64,000 nt of DNA from Mesorhizobium sp. M8A.F.Ca.ET.218.01.1.1 (GTDB lineage Bacteria > Pseudomonadota > Alphaproteobacteria > Rhizobiales > Rhizobiaceae): NCBI RefSeq assembly GCF_004791165.1, contig NZ_SRUZ01000003.1, positions 310,001 to 374,000 on the forward strand, read 5' to 3'. This document shows positions 17,119 through 25,164 of this stretch, one piece after another. Position 1 is the stretch's first letter. Each line of letters begins with the position of its first letter. Below the pieces are notes generated by a model that saw nothing but the letters and a program-made list of their open reading frames with translations, was not told the origin of the DNA and ran no database searches. The position numbers and the translations under genes were made by a program.

Positions 17119-17981
17119 ACTACCGCCACGCCTACCACGCCGGCAATTTTGCCGATGTCGTCAAGCATGTCGTGCTGACGCGCCTGCTCGAATATCTGAA
17201 GCAGAAGGACAAGGCGTTTCGTGTCGTTGACACCCATGCCGGCATTGGCCGCTACGACCTGTCGTCACTCGAAGCGCAAAAGACCGGTGAGTGGCAGGGC
17301 GGCATCGGCAGGCTGATCGATACCTCGTTCGACGCGAAGGCGGCGGCGCTGCTGGCGCCCTATCTGGCGGCGGTGCGCTCACTCAATCCCGAGGGCGGCG
17401 TGAAGAAATATCCAGGCTCGCCGTTGCTCGCGCGCAATCTCCTGCGCAAGCAGGACCGGTTGTCGGCGATCGAACTGCACCCGAAAGACGCCGCGAAGCT
17501 GAAGACGGAGTTCGCCGGCGATTTCCAGACAAGGGTGATGGAGATTGACGGCTGGCTTGCACTCGGAGCGCACCTGCCGCCGAAGGAAAAGCGCGGCCTG
17601 GTGCTCATCGATCCGCCCTTCGAGGAAGAGGGTGAGTTCGGCCGCCTCGTCGACGGGCTGGTGAAGGCGCACAAGCGCTGGCCCAGCGGCATCTACGCGC
17701 TCTGGTATCCGATCAAGGACCGTAGGGCGGTGATCGCCTTCAGGAAAGCGCTGAAGCAATCCGGCATCCCGAAAATCCTCGACATAGAATTCGAGATCAG
17801 GCCGGCCTCGTCGGAACCCAGCCTCGATGGCACCGGCATGGTGGTGGTCAATCCGCCCTTCACGCTGGAAGGTGAGTTGAGAACCGTATTGCCGGCGTTG
17901 CACAGATTGCTTGCGCTGGCAAAACCGGCGCACTGGTCGATGGAATGGCTGGCCGGCGAGCAGGTCCCGCCGCCGGGATAG
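17115..17981 (+). CDS. rlmJ: 23S rRNA (adenine(2030)-N6)-methyltransferase
   Basis: 288 aa. MNYRHAYHAGNFADVVKH at the N-terminus is the RlmJ hallmark. The SAM site is VVDTHAGIGRYDL, and the catalytic DPPF is in LVLIDPPFEEEGEF. It methylates one adenine of 23S rRNA. GTG start overlapping the upstream stop. Confidence 0.93.
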   Translation: MNYRHAYHAGNFADVVKHVVLTRLLEYLKQKDKAFRVVDTHAGIGRYDLSSLEAQKTGEWQGGIGRLIDTSFDAKAAALLAPYLAAVRSLNPEGGVKKYPGSPLLARNLLRKQDRLSAIELHPKDAAKLKTEFAGDFQTRVMEIDGWLALGAHLPPKEKRGLVLIDPPFEEEGEFGRLVDGLVKAHKRWPSGIYALWYPIKDRRAVIAFRKALKQSGIPKILDIEFEIRPASSEPSLDGTGMVVVNPPFTLEGELRTVLPALHRLLALAKPAHWSMEWLAGEQVPPPG

Positions 17982-18167
17982 CCGCCTTCGACCGCCGCGC
18001 TCGTTACGACCGCACGATCCGCCTTCTGGGGAACTTCGCCGCCGCCAGTGCATTGCTGCTTGCAGCAACTGTCCGGCACCGGTTTCTGGAAACCATTGTT
18101 TCGGCAACCGCTTGACCGCCGTCAAGCGAATCCGCACAGTGCGTGCATTCGACCTTGAGAGGCTGCC

Positions 18168-18620
18168 ATGACTCGCTTCGCCAAATCCGCACTTGCTGCC
18201 CTGATTTCGCTCTGCACGCCGCTTGCCGCGCCTCTCGGGATCACCCAGGCGGTCAAGGCGGCTGACCTCGCCGTCTATACTGAAGACGATGGCAGCGTCT
18301 GCGGCGAATCATGGGTGCTGAGCAAGATCACGGATCGGTTCTCTTATCAGGTGCATCACGTGCCGCATCTGCCCGACGTCGCTATCACCGATTTTCGCGA
18401 CATTCGCCAGCACCGCTACGAGCAAGCGAGCGAGGAATGGCCGATCGGCCGTCACTATTGCCGGGCAACCGTCAGCCTGTCGGATGGCCGGGATCGGTCG
18501 ATCTTCTATCTGATCGAGGAAGGCCAGGGCTTTGCCTCGATCGGCGACAATGTCGAGTTCTGCGTCTCGGGCTTCGATCGATGGATGGTCTATAACGGCC
18601 GTTGCCGCGTCTTGCGCTGA
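18168..18620 (+). CDS. Exported conserved hypothetical protein
   Basis: 150 aa with a signal peptide (about 8-32, cleavage near VKA). The mature part has four Cys (CGESW, HYCRA, EFCVS, GRCRV) that could form two disulfides. No family recognised. Its end abuts a truncated transporter remnant that continues in another frame. Confidence 0.7.
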   Translation: MTRFAKSALAALISLCTPLAAPLGITQAVKAADLAVYTEDDGSVCGESWVLSKITDRFSYQVHHVPHLPDVAITDFRDIRQHRYEQASEEWPIGRHYCRATVSLSDGRDRSIFYLIEEGQGFASIGDNVEFCVSGFDRWMVYNGRCRVLR

Positions 18621-18624
18621 ACGC

Positions 18625-19056
18625 GTTTCTTCCTTTTCCGATCCTTTTTCGCGCCTGGCAACGGGGGCGATTATCGCCGCCTATGCGATGGTCGACGCGA
18701 TTGGCGTTCGTGCGGCGGGCAATGTCGGCGCCTACACCGCCTGGGTCCTGCTGGCCTATGGCCTGTTGCTGCCGTCGACCTTCGTAGCTTTTCGCGGCAG
18801 GCTCGCCGTCGATGCTCGGGCACCGGAAACGTGGAAGGCGCTGGGCGGCGGCCTGTTCGCGCTTTTGGCCTATGGCGTCGTGGTGGCGGCCTTCGCACTC
18901 GGTCCTGCCGGTCCGATCACCGCGATCCGCGAGACCAGCGTCGTCTTCGCGGCCTTCATCGGTCGGCTGTTTCTCGGCGAGACGCTGACGCCCCGGCGGG
19001 TCGGCGCCTGCGCCCTCGTCGCGCTCGGCGCCATTTGTCTCGGCTTCCAGCCGTGA
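18625..19056 (+). pseudogene. C-terminal half of an EamA/DMT transporter (remnant)
   Basis: The frame encodes about 144 aa: ATGAIIAAYAMVDAIGVRAAG, then three or four helices, ending GPITAIRETSVVFAAFIGRLFLGE and a final helix. This is the second EamA repeat only; functional members have two. There is no start codon or ribosome site at the join with the upstream gene, so it looks like a deletion relic. Confidence 0.65.
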
Positions 19057-19280
19057 TGACGACGCTCACGCTCGCCGACAAACGCTGCGATGCCGCTGCC
19101 ATCGACAATTGTCGAGACGATCCTGATTATTCTGATGCCGGCAACGGCCGGTTCGGCTAGGCCGGAAACCCGAGAGCAACAAGTCACTTTCGGGAGCCTC
19201 CATGGACCTTGCCACCATCAGGCTCTGGACCGCCGCGCCGGTGGTACCGGAGCTGAAACCTGTCTCCGGGCGGGGGGCTG

Positions 19281-19541
19281 TTGTCGATCTTCGCCACGGG
19301 TGTCGCACTCAATCTCGGCAATCCGAAAACGCCGTTGTTCTATGTGGCGCTGCTGCCGAACGTCGTCGGAACCTCGCTCGCATCAGCGCATCTCGGCATC
19401 CTGATCGCGGTGATCCTGGCTGTCGAAATTGTGGTGATCGGCGGGCACGTCGTTCTCGCCGGCCGCGCTCGTAGTCTGCTGCGAACACCCAGGATCGTGC
19501 GACGGGTGAACCGCGCGGCGCCGGCGTCGCGGTCGTCGCCA
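19281..19541 (+). pseudogene. LysE/RhtB-type exporter fragment (remnant)
   Basis: NLGNPKTPLFYVALLPNVV matches the LysE-family segment around the conserved NPK, and the following helices run to about VVLAGRARS. The N-terminal third is missing; MPLPSTIVETILIILMP encoded at 19090-19140 may be its displaced start. The frame then runs on into unrelated sequence. Decayed gene. Confidence 0.55.
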
Positions 19542-19568
19542 CGTGCCGATGTTCGCTTCGTCGCTGGG

Positions 19569-19877
19569 CTATTTCCTGCGTTGTGCCTCGGCCTGATCGA
19601 TGATCTTGCGAAGAAAGGCGATGTGACCGCGAAAGGCCCGCCGTCCTGCCGTCGTGGCGCTGACCCGTGTCTGCGGCCGACGCCCGACAAAAAGTTTTTC
19701 AATGTCGACATAGCCAGCTCTGGCCAGTGTGTCGAGATGTGCCCCGAGATTGCCGTCGGTGGCTTCGATCATGGCTTTCAACTGGGTGAACTCCAAGGCC
19801 TCGCGCCTTTCCAGCGTGTTCAGGACGGCCATGATCCTGAGACGCGTACTCTGGTGGATAATGTCGTCGGCGCTCAT
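19569..19877 (-). CDS. Winged-helix DNA-binding regulator (HTH_34/ArsR-like)
   Basis: 102 aa from ATG 19877, with GGAG upstream. The sequence IIHQSTRLRIMAVLNTLE, then FTQLKAMIEATDGNLGAHLDTLARAGYV, then VSATTAGRRAF, is the short stand-alone winged-helix domain (PF13601-like). Such proteins often repress a neighbouring transporter; here the adjoining exporters are relics. A perfect 35 bp palindrome lies about 115 nt upstream and is the likely operator. Confidence 0.8.
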   Translation of the reverse strand: MSADDIIHQSTRLRIMAVLNTLERREALEFTQLKAMIEATDGNLGAHLDTLARAGYVDIEKLFVGRRPQTRVSATTAGRRAFRGHIAFLRKIIDQAEAQRRK

Positions 19878-20427
19878 CAATGGCTCCAATGCGGCAAAGC
19901 CTTGGCCTGTCGCCGTGTGACTCGGCAATCCCTGCCAGCGGGTGTCACTTGCCTTTGTATGACCGAAATCGAAGGCGCGATCGGACTCCGTGACAGAATA
20001 CTCTGTTATACAGAGTATTCTGTCAATCAGAAAGCTGCTGCTCGAAACATGCTTGACAAGGTGATCTTCAGATCGGGCGTCGCATCGCGCTCGTGATCCG
20101 CACGGACCGCTCTCTTGCAAAAGATGATCGCCTCGATGAAACGGCAAGTCATGATCTTCACGACCAAAGATCGTGCGTGAAGTTGCTCGCTAATCTTCGG
20201 AGCTTGATGGCGAGCTCGCATCGCGAATGCCGATGTCGAATTGCTGGCGATGTCGGAAGATCAACCGCGGATTTTTCCGGTGATGAGTGTGATTGTGTGG
20301 CGATCGCAACCAAAATTTAAGGTGAGAAAATCATACCATTGCTTCGCTGGCTAGCGAGACGCGAGTCAGATATGCATTGCGCGCCGGGGTCATTCACGGC
20401 CATCGGCATAACGTGAAGGGGCATGAC
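19878..20427. other. 550 bp spacer between the regulator and the H1-like gene
   Basis: Holds the palindrome at 19991-20025. No gene is supported on either strand, and no divergent target of the regulator is present. Confidence 0.5.
19991..20025. promoter_or_regulatory. Perfect 35 bp palindrome, likely operator
   Basis: Arms of 15 bp (left arm TGACAGAATACTCTG) around a TTATA spacer, with no mismatch. The ACTCTGT...ACAGAGT core overlaps a likely promoter of the winged-helix gene at 19877. Autoregulation is the simplest reading. Confidence 0.65.
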
Positions 20428-20928
20428 ATGGCTAAGCAGTCATCTAAAGCGCCGGCATCCAAGACTCCGGCAAAGAAAGCACCCGCAAAAGCAGTCGCGG
20501 CGAAGGCCGCTACGGCAGTGAAGAAAGCAGCGCCTGCGAAGGCGGCGGCAAAGCCCGCAGCGAAAGCAGCACCGGCCAAGAAGCCGGCGCCCGCCAAGGC
20601 TGCTGCGAAGCCGGCAGTGAAGAAGGCAGCGCCCGCCAAGGCAGCGGCAAAGCCGGCAGCGAAGGCGGCACCGGCGAAGAAGCCAGCGGCCAAGGCGGCG
20701 GCAAAGCCCGCGGCGAAAGCGGCTGCAAAGCCCGCGGCGAAGGCGGCGGCAAAGCCCGCGGCCAAGAAGGCAGCACCCGCCAAGGCTGCGGCGAAGCCCG
20801 CCGCGAAGGCCGCGGCAAGGCCAGCCATGAAAGCAGCAGCAGCCGCAACCAAGCCGGCGGTGAAGAAAGCCGCCGCCCCGAAGGCAAAGGCAGCGCCTGC
20901 GAAAGCGAAGGCTCCGGCCAAGAAGTAG
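20428..20928 (+). CDS. Histone H1-like Ala/Lys/Pro-rich protein
   Basis: 166 aa built almost wholly of AAKPA/KKAAPAK repeats, with an N-terminal MAKQSSKAPASK. Highly basic and probably disordered. Such proteins bind DNA or, in some bacteria, polyhydroxyalkanoate granules. ATG at 20428 has AAGGGG upstream. Repeat number probably varies between strains, because the repeat DNA is nearly tandem. No neighbour points to a specific role. Confidence 0.8.
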   Translation: MAKQSSKAPASKTPAKKAPAKAVAAKAATAVKKAAPAKAAAKPAAKAAPAKKPAPAKAAAKPAVKKAAPAKAAAKPAAKAAPAKKPAAKAAAKPAAKAAAKPAAKAAAKPAAKKAAPAKAAAKPAAKAAARPAMKAAAAATKPAVKKAAAPKAKAAPAKAKAPAKK

Positions 20929-21361
20929 ACGGAGCGTTGGGGCGTCACGTGTCCTTCGGGACACGGCAAGGACGCTCTGACGTTCTGTGTAGGAGCATAT
21001 TCGGCAGCGGGTTCAGCCTTCGGGGCTGAGCGTCGGTAACGGGCCGAGGGGCAAGCAAAGCGAGGCGCCGGTTGGCTGCCTCGCTCGCCCCACTCTTTCG
21101 CTCCTGCCGTGGTTGGCGAAGGTCACGGCACGGCTTCTGGCGCCTCTGAAGTATGGGCGCCTGTGAAGTGTGAATGCAGGTTCGAATTCCAGCGGCTTGC
21201 CGTCGTGCCTGCTGATGCTTTCCAGGCTGCTGCTTTCAGGCTTGTGGTGATGCCAGGACGGAAACCGCGGCCGGTTTCTGGCTGCTGTTTTTTTGCACTC
21301 TGGCAATTGATCGCAACAGCCCTGCGGTCGACACTGGATGTCCGCAAACAGGAAACCGATC
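20929..21361. other. 433 bp spacer before the GST gene
   Basis: Apart from the stem-loop at 20932-20977 and a small hairpin near 21012-21028, I see no gene or repeat here. Confidence 0.45.
20932..20977 (+). terminator. Stem-loop after the H1-like gene
   Basis: CGTGTCC and GGACACG (20948-20965) close a TTCG tetraloop, with an outer GAGCGT/ACGCTC pair (20932-20937 and 20972-20977). No U-tract. Likely a 3'-end structure or terminator. Confidence 0.45.
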
Positions 21362-21958
21362 ATGCCGAAGCTGCTCTACGCGTCCACCTCTCCCTACAGC
21401 TCCAAGGTAAGGATGGCCGCGGCCTATGCCGGGATCGCCATCGATGAGGTGCCGGTCAAGACCGAGGACAGGCCGGCCGAACTGATCGGCGCCAATCCGC
21501 TCGGCAAGATCCCGGTGCTGGTGCTCGATGATGGCCGTTCTGTTCACGACAGCCGAGCCATCACCCAGCACCTCAACCGGATTTCGAAGAACGCGTTGTT
21601 TCCACGCAATCCCGACAAGCGTCTGGAAGCGGAAGTGCTGGAGGCGCTGGCCGACGGTATCTGCGATTGCGCGCTGTCGATGGTCTATGAGCGCCGCACC
21701 CGGCCCGACGAAATGGTTTATCAACCCTGGCTTGACCGCCAGTGGGCGAAGATCACCGCCGCACTCGATTTGCTCAATGCCAATCCGCCAAAACTGCCGA
21801 AGAAGATCACGGCCGGTCAGATGGCGTTGCGTGCCTGCCTTGGCTATCTCTCTTTGCGCTTCGCCGGGAAATGGGAAAAGGGCCGCGGCCGGTTGACCCG
21901 CTGGGCTGCACGCTTCGACGAAAAATTCCCGGAGCTGAAGTCGGCGGTTCCCGCCTAA
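21362..21958 (+). CDS. Glutathione S-transferase family protein
   Basis: 198 aa. N-terminal thioredoxin-like domain with LLYASTSPYSSKVRMAA (Ser at the catalytic place), NPLGKIPVLVLDDG (cis-Pro) and the glutathione contact DSRAI, then an all-helical C-terminal domain. ATG 21362 is preferred over 21338 because AGGAAA lies 7 nt before it. Substrate unknown. Ends in a strong terminator shared with the convergent porin gene. Confidence 0.88.
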   Translation: MPKLLYASTSPYSSKVRMAAAYAGIAIDEVPVKTEDRPAELIGANPLGKIPVLVLDDGRSVHDSRAITQHLNRISKNALFPRNPDKRLEAEVLEALADGICDCALSMVYERRTRPDEMVYQPWLDRQWAKITAALDLLNANPPKLPKKITAGQMALRACLGYLSLRFAGKWEKGRGRLTRWAARFDEKFPELKSAVPA

Positions 21959-21972
21959 AAACGACCCGCAAT

Positions 21973-22002
21973 AAAAAAGCCGGGCGCGAGGCCCGGCTTT
22001 TT
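21973..22002. terminator. Bidirectional rho-independent terminator
   Basis: AAAAAAGCCGGGC and GCCCGGCTTTTT flank a short loop, giving U-tracts on both strands. It sits between the convergent GST and outer-membrane protein genes. Confidence 0.9.
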
Positions 22003-22023
22003 CGTGTCGTGGCTTGGATGGAC

Positions 22024-22680
22024 TTAGAACTTCATACCGAGGCCGAAGGTGACGCGGTTGTCCGTCGCCTTGACTTTGCCGATACCGTCGAAGCTCTTCG
22101 AGCCGAAGTCGGTGTAGCGATACTCGACGCGGCCGAACACGTTGTCGGTCAGCTTGATGTCGGTGCCGACGCCGGCGGTCCAGCCGATCATCGTAGCGGT
22201 GTCGCTGGCGAGGAGGTCGGAATCTTCCACTTTCAGGCTTCTGCCGGCGAGACCGCCGGTGCCGTAGAGCAGGATTTCCGGGGTCACGGCATAGCCCAGA
22301 CGGGCACGCAGCGAACCTTCGAAGCCACCCTTGGAGTGGATACCATTGTCGTCACCCTTGACGCCGTTGTAGCCGAGTTCGGCTTCACCGCCGTACACGA
22401 AGTTCTCCTGCTGCCATTGGTAGCCGCCGAAGACACTGCCGTCGAAACCCTTGGTGTCGGTCGAGAACCCAAGATCCTTTTCCTTGGTCTTGCCGCTGAA
22501 GCCGTAGCCGAGGTTGATACCGGCATAAGGGCCGGCCCACGAAGCGACCGGAAGTTCGGCAACCGGAGCGGGTGCCGGCGGCTCTTCCTGAACGACGTCC
22601 GCTGCATAAGCGGTACCACCGAGGGCGAAGAGCCCGATTGCGACAGCCAGCGGCCGTGCGAATTTGAGATTGGCTTGCAT
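22024..22680 (-). CDS. ropB: Outer-membrane beta-barrel protein, Omp25/RopB family
   Basis: 218 aa with a signal peptide (about 8-27, AYA cleavage), a short Pro-rich linker, and an eight-stranded barrel from WAGPYAGINLGYGFSG to the terminal VTFGLGMKF, which ends in Phe as outer-membrane proteins do. Rhizobial RopB and Brucella Omp25/31 belong here. Major surface protein for envelope stability and host contact. Confidence 0.88.
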   Translation of the reverse strand: MQANLKFARPLAVAIGLFALGGTAYAADVVQEEPPAPAPVAELPVASWAGPYAGINLGYGFSGKTKEKDLGFSTDTKGFDGSVFGGYQWQQENFVYGGEAELGYNGVKGDDNGIHSKGGFEGSLRARLGYAVTPEILLYGTGGLAGRSLKVEDSDLLASDTATMIGWTAGVGTDIKLTDNVFGRVEYRYTDFGSKSFDGIGKVKATDNRVTFGLGMKF

Positions 22681-23092
22681 TGTTCTTTACTCCTTAAGCC
22701 ACAGGACACAGGCTTGTTTCTCACGATCGCCATCAACCCGTCCGGGGGGTGAAACGGGTCTGGCGTTCGTCGGTTCCAAATGTCGCGTCAAAATGCGGCT
22801 GAACCGAACCTGAACTTGGGTCATTCCCCGGCACGAATGAGGCAGAACCTTGACGTTGCATCTTCGCAACAGCGAAATGTCAGCAGCCAGTTTATGCTGC
22901 GCTGCACACCGCTTGGTGCAAGGAGTCCAGCGTCCTATATTGCTGTCCGGCGGTTCCGAGTCCAAGAGGGCTCGGCATGCCGAACGGGCACTTCGCCACA
23001 ATGCTGCCCCAGGTGCGAACACCATTTAACGCATGCCGGGCCATATTTCGCCGGCGTCGCGTTTTCGGGCCGAAATTGAGGATTGACAACAG
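22681..23092. other. 412 bp divergent intergenic region
   Basis: Promoter region for the ropB-like gene and the SDR gene. I see no gene, repeat or clear operator. Confidence 0.4.
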
Positions 23093-23857
23093 ATGAGCAA
23101 AGCCACTGCCGTGGCGCTGGTGACCGGTGGAGCGAAACGGATCGGCAAGGCGATCGTCGAGGACCTCGCCAGCCATGGTTTTGCGGTCGCCATCCACTCC
23201 AACCGCTCGCACGATGAGGCGGATGCGCTGGCCGAGGGGATTAACCGGTCGGGCGGCCGCGCCGCCGTGGTTGCGGCTGATCTGACCGACATGGACGCCG
23301 TCAGCGAGCTCGTCGGCCAGGCGGAAGCCGCGCTGGGCCCGATCTCGCTGCTGGTCAACAATGCTTCGCTCTTCGTCGACGATTCAGTGGAAGATTTCGA
23401 CTGGCACGCCTGGGACCGCCACTTCGCCATTCATGTGAAGACGCCGGCGCTGTTGGCGCAGACCTTCGCCCGTTCCTTGCCGGAGGGGCGGGAGGGGCTG
23501 ATCGTCAACATCATCGACCAGCGCGTCTGGCGGCCGACGCCGCGCTATTTTTCCTATGCGTTGTCGAAATCGGCATTGTGGACCCAGACGCAGATGTTGG
23601 CACAGGCGCTCGGGCCCCGCATCCGCGTCAATGCGATCGGGCCGGGCCCGACGCTGAAGAACGCGCGCCAGGACGATTCGGATTTTGACGCGCAGGTCGC
23701 CGGCCTGATTCTGAAGCGCGGCCCGGAATTGCCGGAATTCGGCGCCACCATCCGCTATCTGTGGGAGACGCGCTCGGTCACCGGCCAGATGATCGCGCTC
23801 GATGGCGGCCAGCATCTTGCATGGCAGACGCCCGATGTGACAGGCATGGCGGAATAG
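23093..23857 (+). CDS. Short-chain dehydrogenase/reductase
   Basis: 254 aa Rossmann enzyme. N-terminal LVTGGAKRIGKAI (NADPH site), LVNNAS, and Y-x-x-x-K in YALSK. TGGAKRIG and the following Arg resemble pteridine (FolM-like) reductases, but this is not certain. Its last codons are duplicated just before uvrC, which indicates that the two genes were once adjacent. Confidence 0.85.
   Translation: MSKATAVALVTGGAKRIGKAIVEDLASHGFAVAIHSNRSHDEADALAEGINRSGGRAAVVAADLTDMDAVSELVGQAEAALGPISLLVNNASLFVDDSVEDFDWHAWDRHFAIHVKTPALLAQTFARSLPEGREGLIVNIIDQRVWRPTPRYFSYALSKSALWTQTQMLAQALGPRIRVNAIGPGPTLKNARQDDSDFDAQVAGLILKRGPELPEFGATIRYLWETRSVTGQMIALDGGQHLAWQTPDVTGMAE
23834..23855 (+). repeat. Direct repeat, left copy (SDR/uvrC scar)
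   Basis: GATGTGACAGGCATG, two variable bases, then GGAAT, inside the 3' end of the SDR gene. The same 22 bp, 20 of them identical, is at 25143-25164, 1309 bp away. Confidence 0.7.
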
Positions 23858-24220
23858 CAGTCGAAATCCTTGTTGGGGTCTAATTTGATCGGCTAAAAGC
23901 ACAACCGGGCTGTCCCGACGATTGTGGCTTCTGGAAAAAGTCTCTGACGATGGCGCTCCCCGGGGCTGTTCGGCAGCACTCCCGACCTGCAGCGCTGAGC
24001 GGCTCCGGCATGCCGCCAATGTCGGCACTTGCCCAAGCACGGTGCCGCGTAATATGCGGTTGGACGGAAGGGGTCACAGGTGTCCCCACGCCCGACTGCC
24101 CCTGAACCGGACGCGTCAACATCCGGCTCTCAGGCGTCATACGCTGGTTCCGGCTTCAAAAGTCCAGTCAGCCAGTAGCAGCCAATGGCCGAGATGGGTG
24201 GAACATTGCTGGGCCGGCGG

Positions 24221-24745
24221 TCAATGCTTGAGGCACTTGCGCGCCATTGCCATTGCTTTGTAAGTCCCCTTCAGATCGACGACAAAGGCTCCCTTGGTCT
24301 CAGGAAACACGATCATTTTATATCTCTTCGCCACGTCACGCTTGAATTTCGGGTCGTCGGTCAAGATGTAGCCGCCAGAATATCCGCCCTTGAGTATTCC
24401 GTTCGTGGTGGTGGCCACTCCCTTGTAGAGATGGCCGTCGATAGAAACGAAGATATCCGACTGCTTCCCGTTCTGGAGGCCGATATCCACCGTCGTGAAC
24501 ACGCCAAGATACCCGACTTCCCGATTCGCGGTAACACCCATTTGAACCGAACTTGGGCCGTCCGAGTGGACGAGCAAGCAATCGCCGCGGGTTTGATTGG
24601 TGTAAACTGTCCAGCCTTGGACGTCTCCATATTTGACCAGGACATCGCTGGCCTTTGGGAGGGGATTCTCTGTCTGGGCATAGGCAGCCATCGCAGACGA
24701 AAGAGCTACCGACGTGACCGCGATGAGCGTCATGAACTTTCGCAT
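24221..24745 (-). CDS. Exported hypothetical protein in the inserted segment
   Basis: 174 aa with a clean signal peptide (about 5-23, AYA-QT). The mature part is a beta-rich domain with two Cys (GDCLLVH and RKCLKH). It resembles the general layout of IalB-like exported proteins, but I would not assign it. Codon use looks less GC-biased than in its neighbours. It lies between the two direct repeats, beside an integrase remnant, and is probably cargo of an old insertion. Confidence 0.7.
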   Translation of the reverse strand: MRKFMTLIAVTSVALSSAMAAYAQTENPLPKASDVLVKYGDVQGWTVYTNQTRGDCLLVHSDGPSSVQMGVTANREVGYLGVFTTVDIGLQNGKQSDIFVSIDGHLYKGVATTTNGILKGGYSGGYILTDDPKFKRDVAKRYKMIVFPETKGAFVVDLKGTYKAMAMARKCLKH

Positions 24746-25162
24746 AACATTTCCCTCGTGAGTAAGTTGAAGTATCTATCACTTGGGCATCGTAGTCGGC
24801 TGCCCCATGCCTGGATAGTTGGACCTAGGGGAGGAGCGCTGGCCAACCGCTCGGTTCGTCCGAGGTGGTTTAACTCGGTCATTAATTTGCGGTATCGGGT
24901 CAATGCTGCTGTCGCCGGGAGAGGCAACCTACAGTCGTTCCAAGGACTGTCCCGCCACTCCAGCATTGACACCACGGTGAAATATGCCCAGGTCACGCAT
25001 GACGATCTGGCGGCGGTGTCCCGGAAGGGAGGCTGTGATAAACCCGTGAAGGAAAGCCCAGGAATTAGTCCCGGAGAAACCGGTTCGGTCGCTGTAAAGA
25101 TTTGAAACGGCGAGTAGTTCGGGCGTGTCCTATTGGGCGCCGGATGTGACAGGCATGAAGGA
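24746..25162. other. 417 bp decayed region before uvrC
   Basis: Apart from the integrase fragment and the right direct repeat, no gene is visible. The similar stretch 23858-24220 left of the exported protein gene is also empty. Confidence 0.5.
24923..25042 (+). pseudogene. C-terminal fragment of a tyrosine recombinase
   Basis: The frame encodes NLQSFQGLSRHSSIDTTVKYAQVTHDDL. HSSIDTT followed by a Tyr three residues later is the active-site segment of phage-type integrases. Nothing recognisable lies upstream, and the gene is broken. It supports site-specific insertion as the origin of 23.86-25.14 kb. Confidence 0.6.
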
Positions 25163-25164
25163 AT
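25143..25164 (+). repeat. Direct repeat, right copy (overlaps uvrC start)
   Basis: Same 22 bp as at 23834-23855. The uvrC ATG (25163) lies in its last bases, and its AAGGA is part of the repeat, so the repeat decides the present start region of uvrC. Confidence 0.7.

Noticed and set aside
20450..20930. Repeat array that could be taken for a CRISPR or minisatellite
   Set aside because: Units are short codon repeats inside a coding frame with no unique spacers; no cas genes in the window.
20394..20969. Ala/Phe-rich open frame antisense to the H1-like gene
   Set aside because: Mirror of the GCC/AAG repeat codons; no ribosome site.
21013..21363. 116-codon minus-strand frame before the GST gene
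   Set aside because: Composition looks like translated non-coding DNA and there is no start context.
24870..24890. A further TTAA...TTAA pair near the integrase fragment
   Set aside because: Spacing is 8 nt, not 7, and no gene start follows.
23858..25142. Prophage or integrative element
   Set aside because: Only an integrase fragment and one cargo gene remain; no structural, replication or transfer genes.
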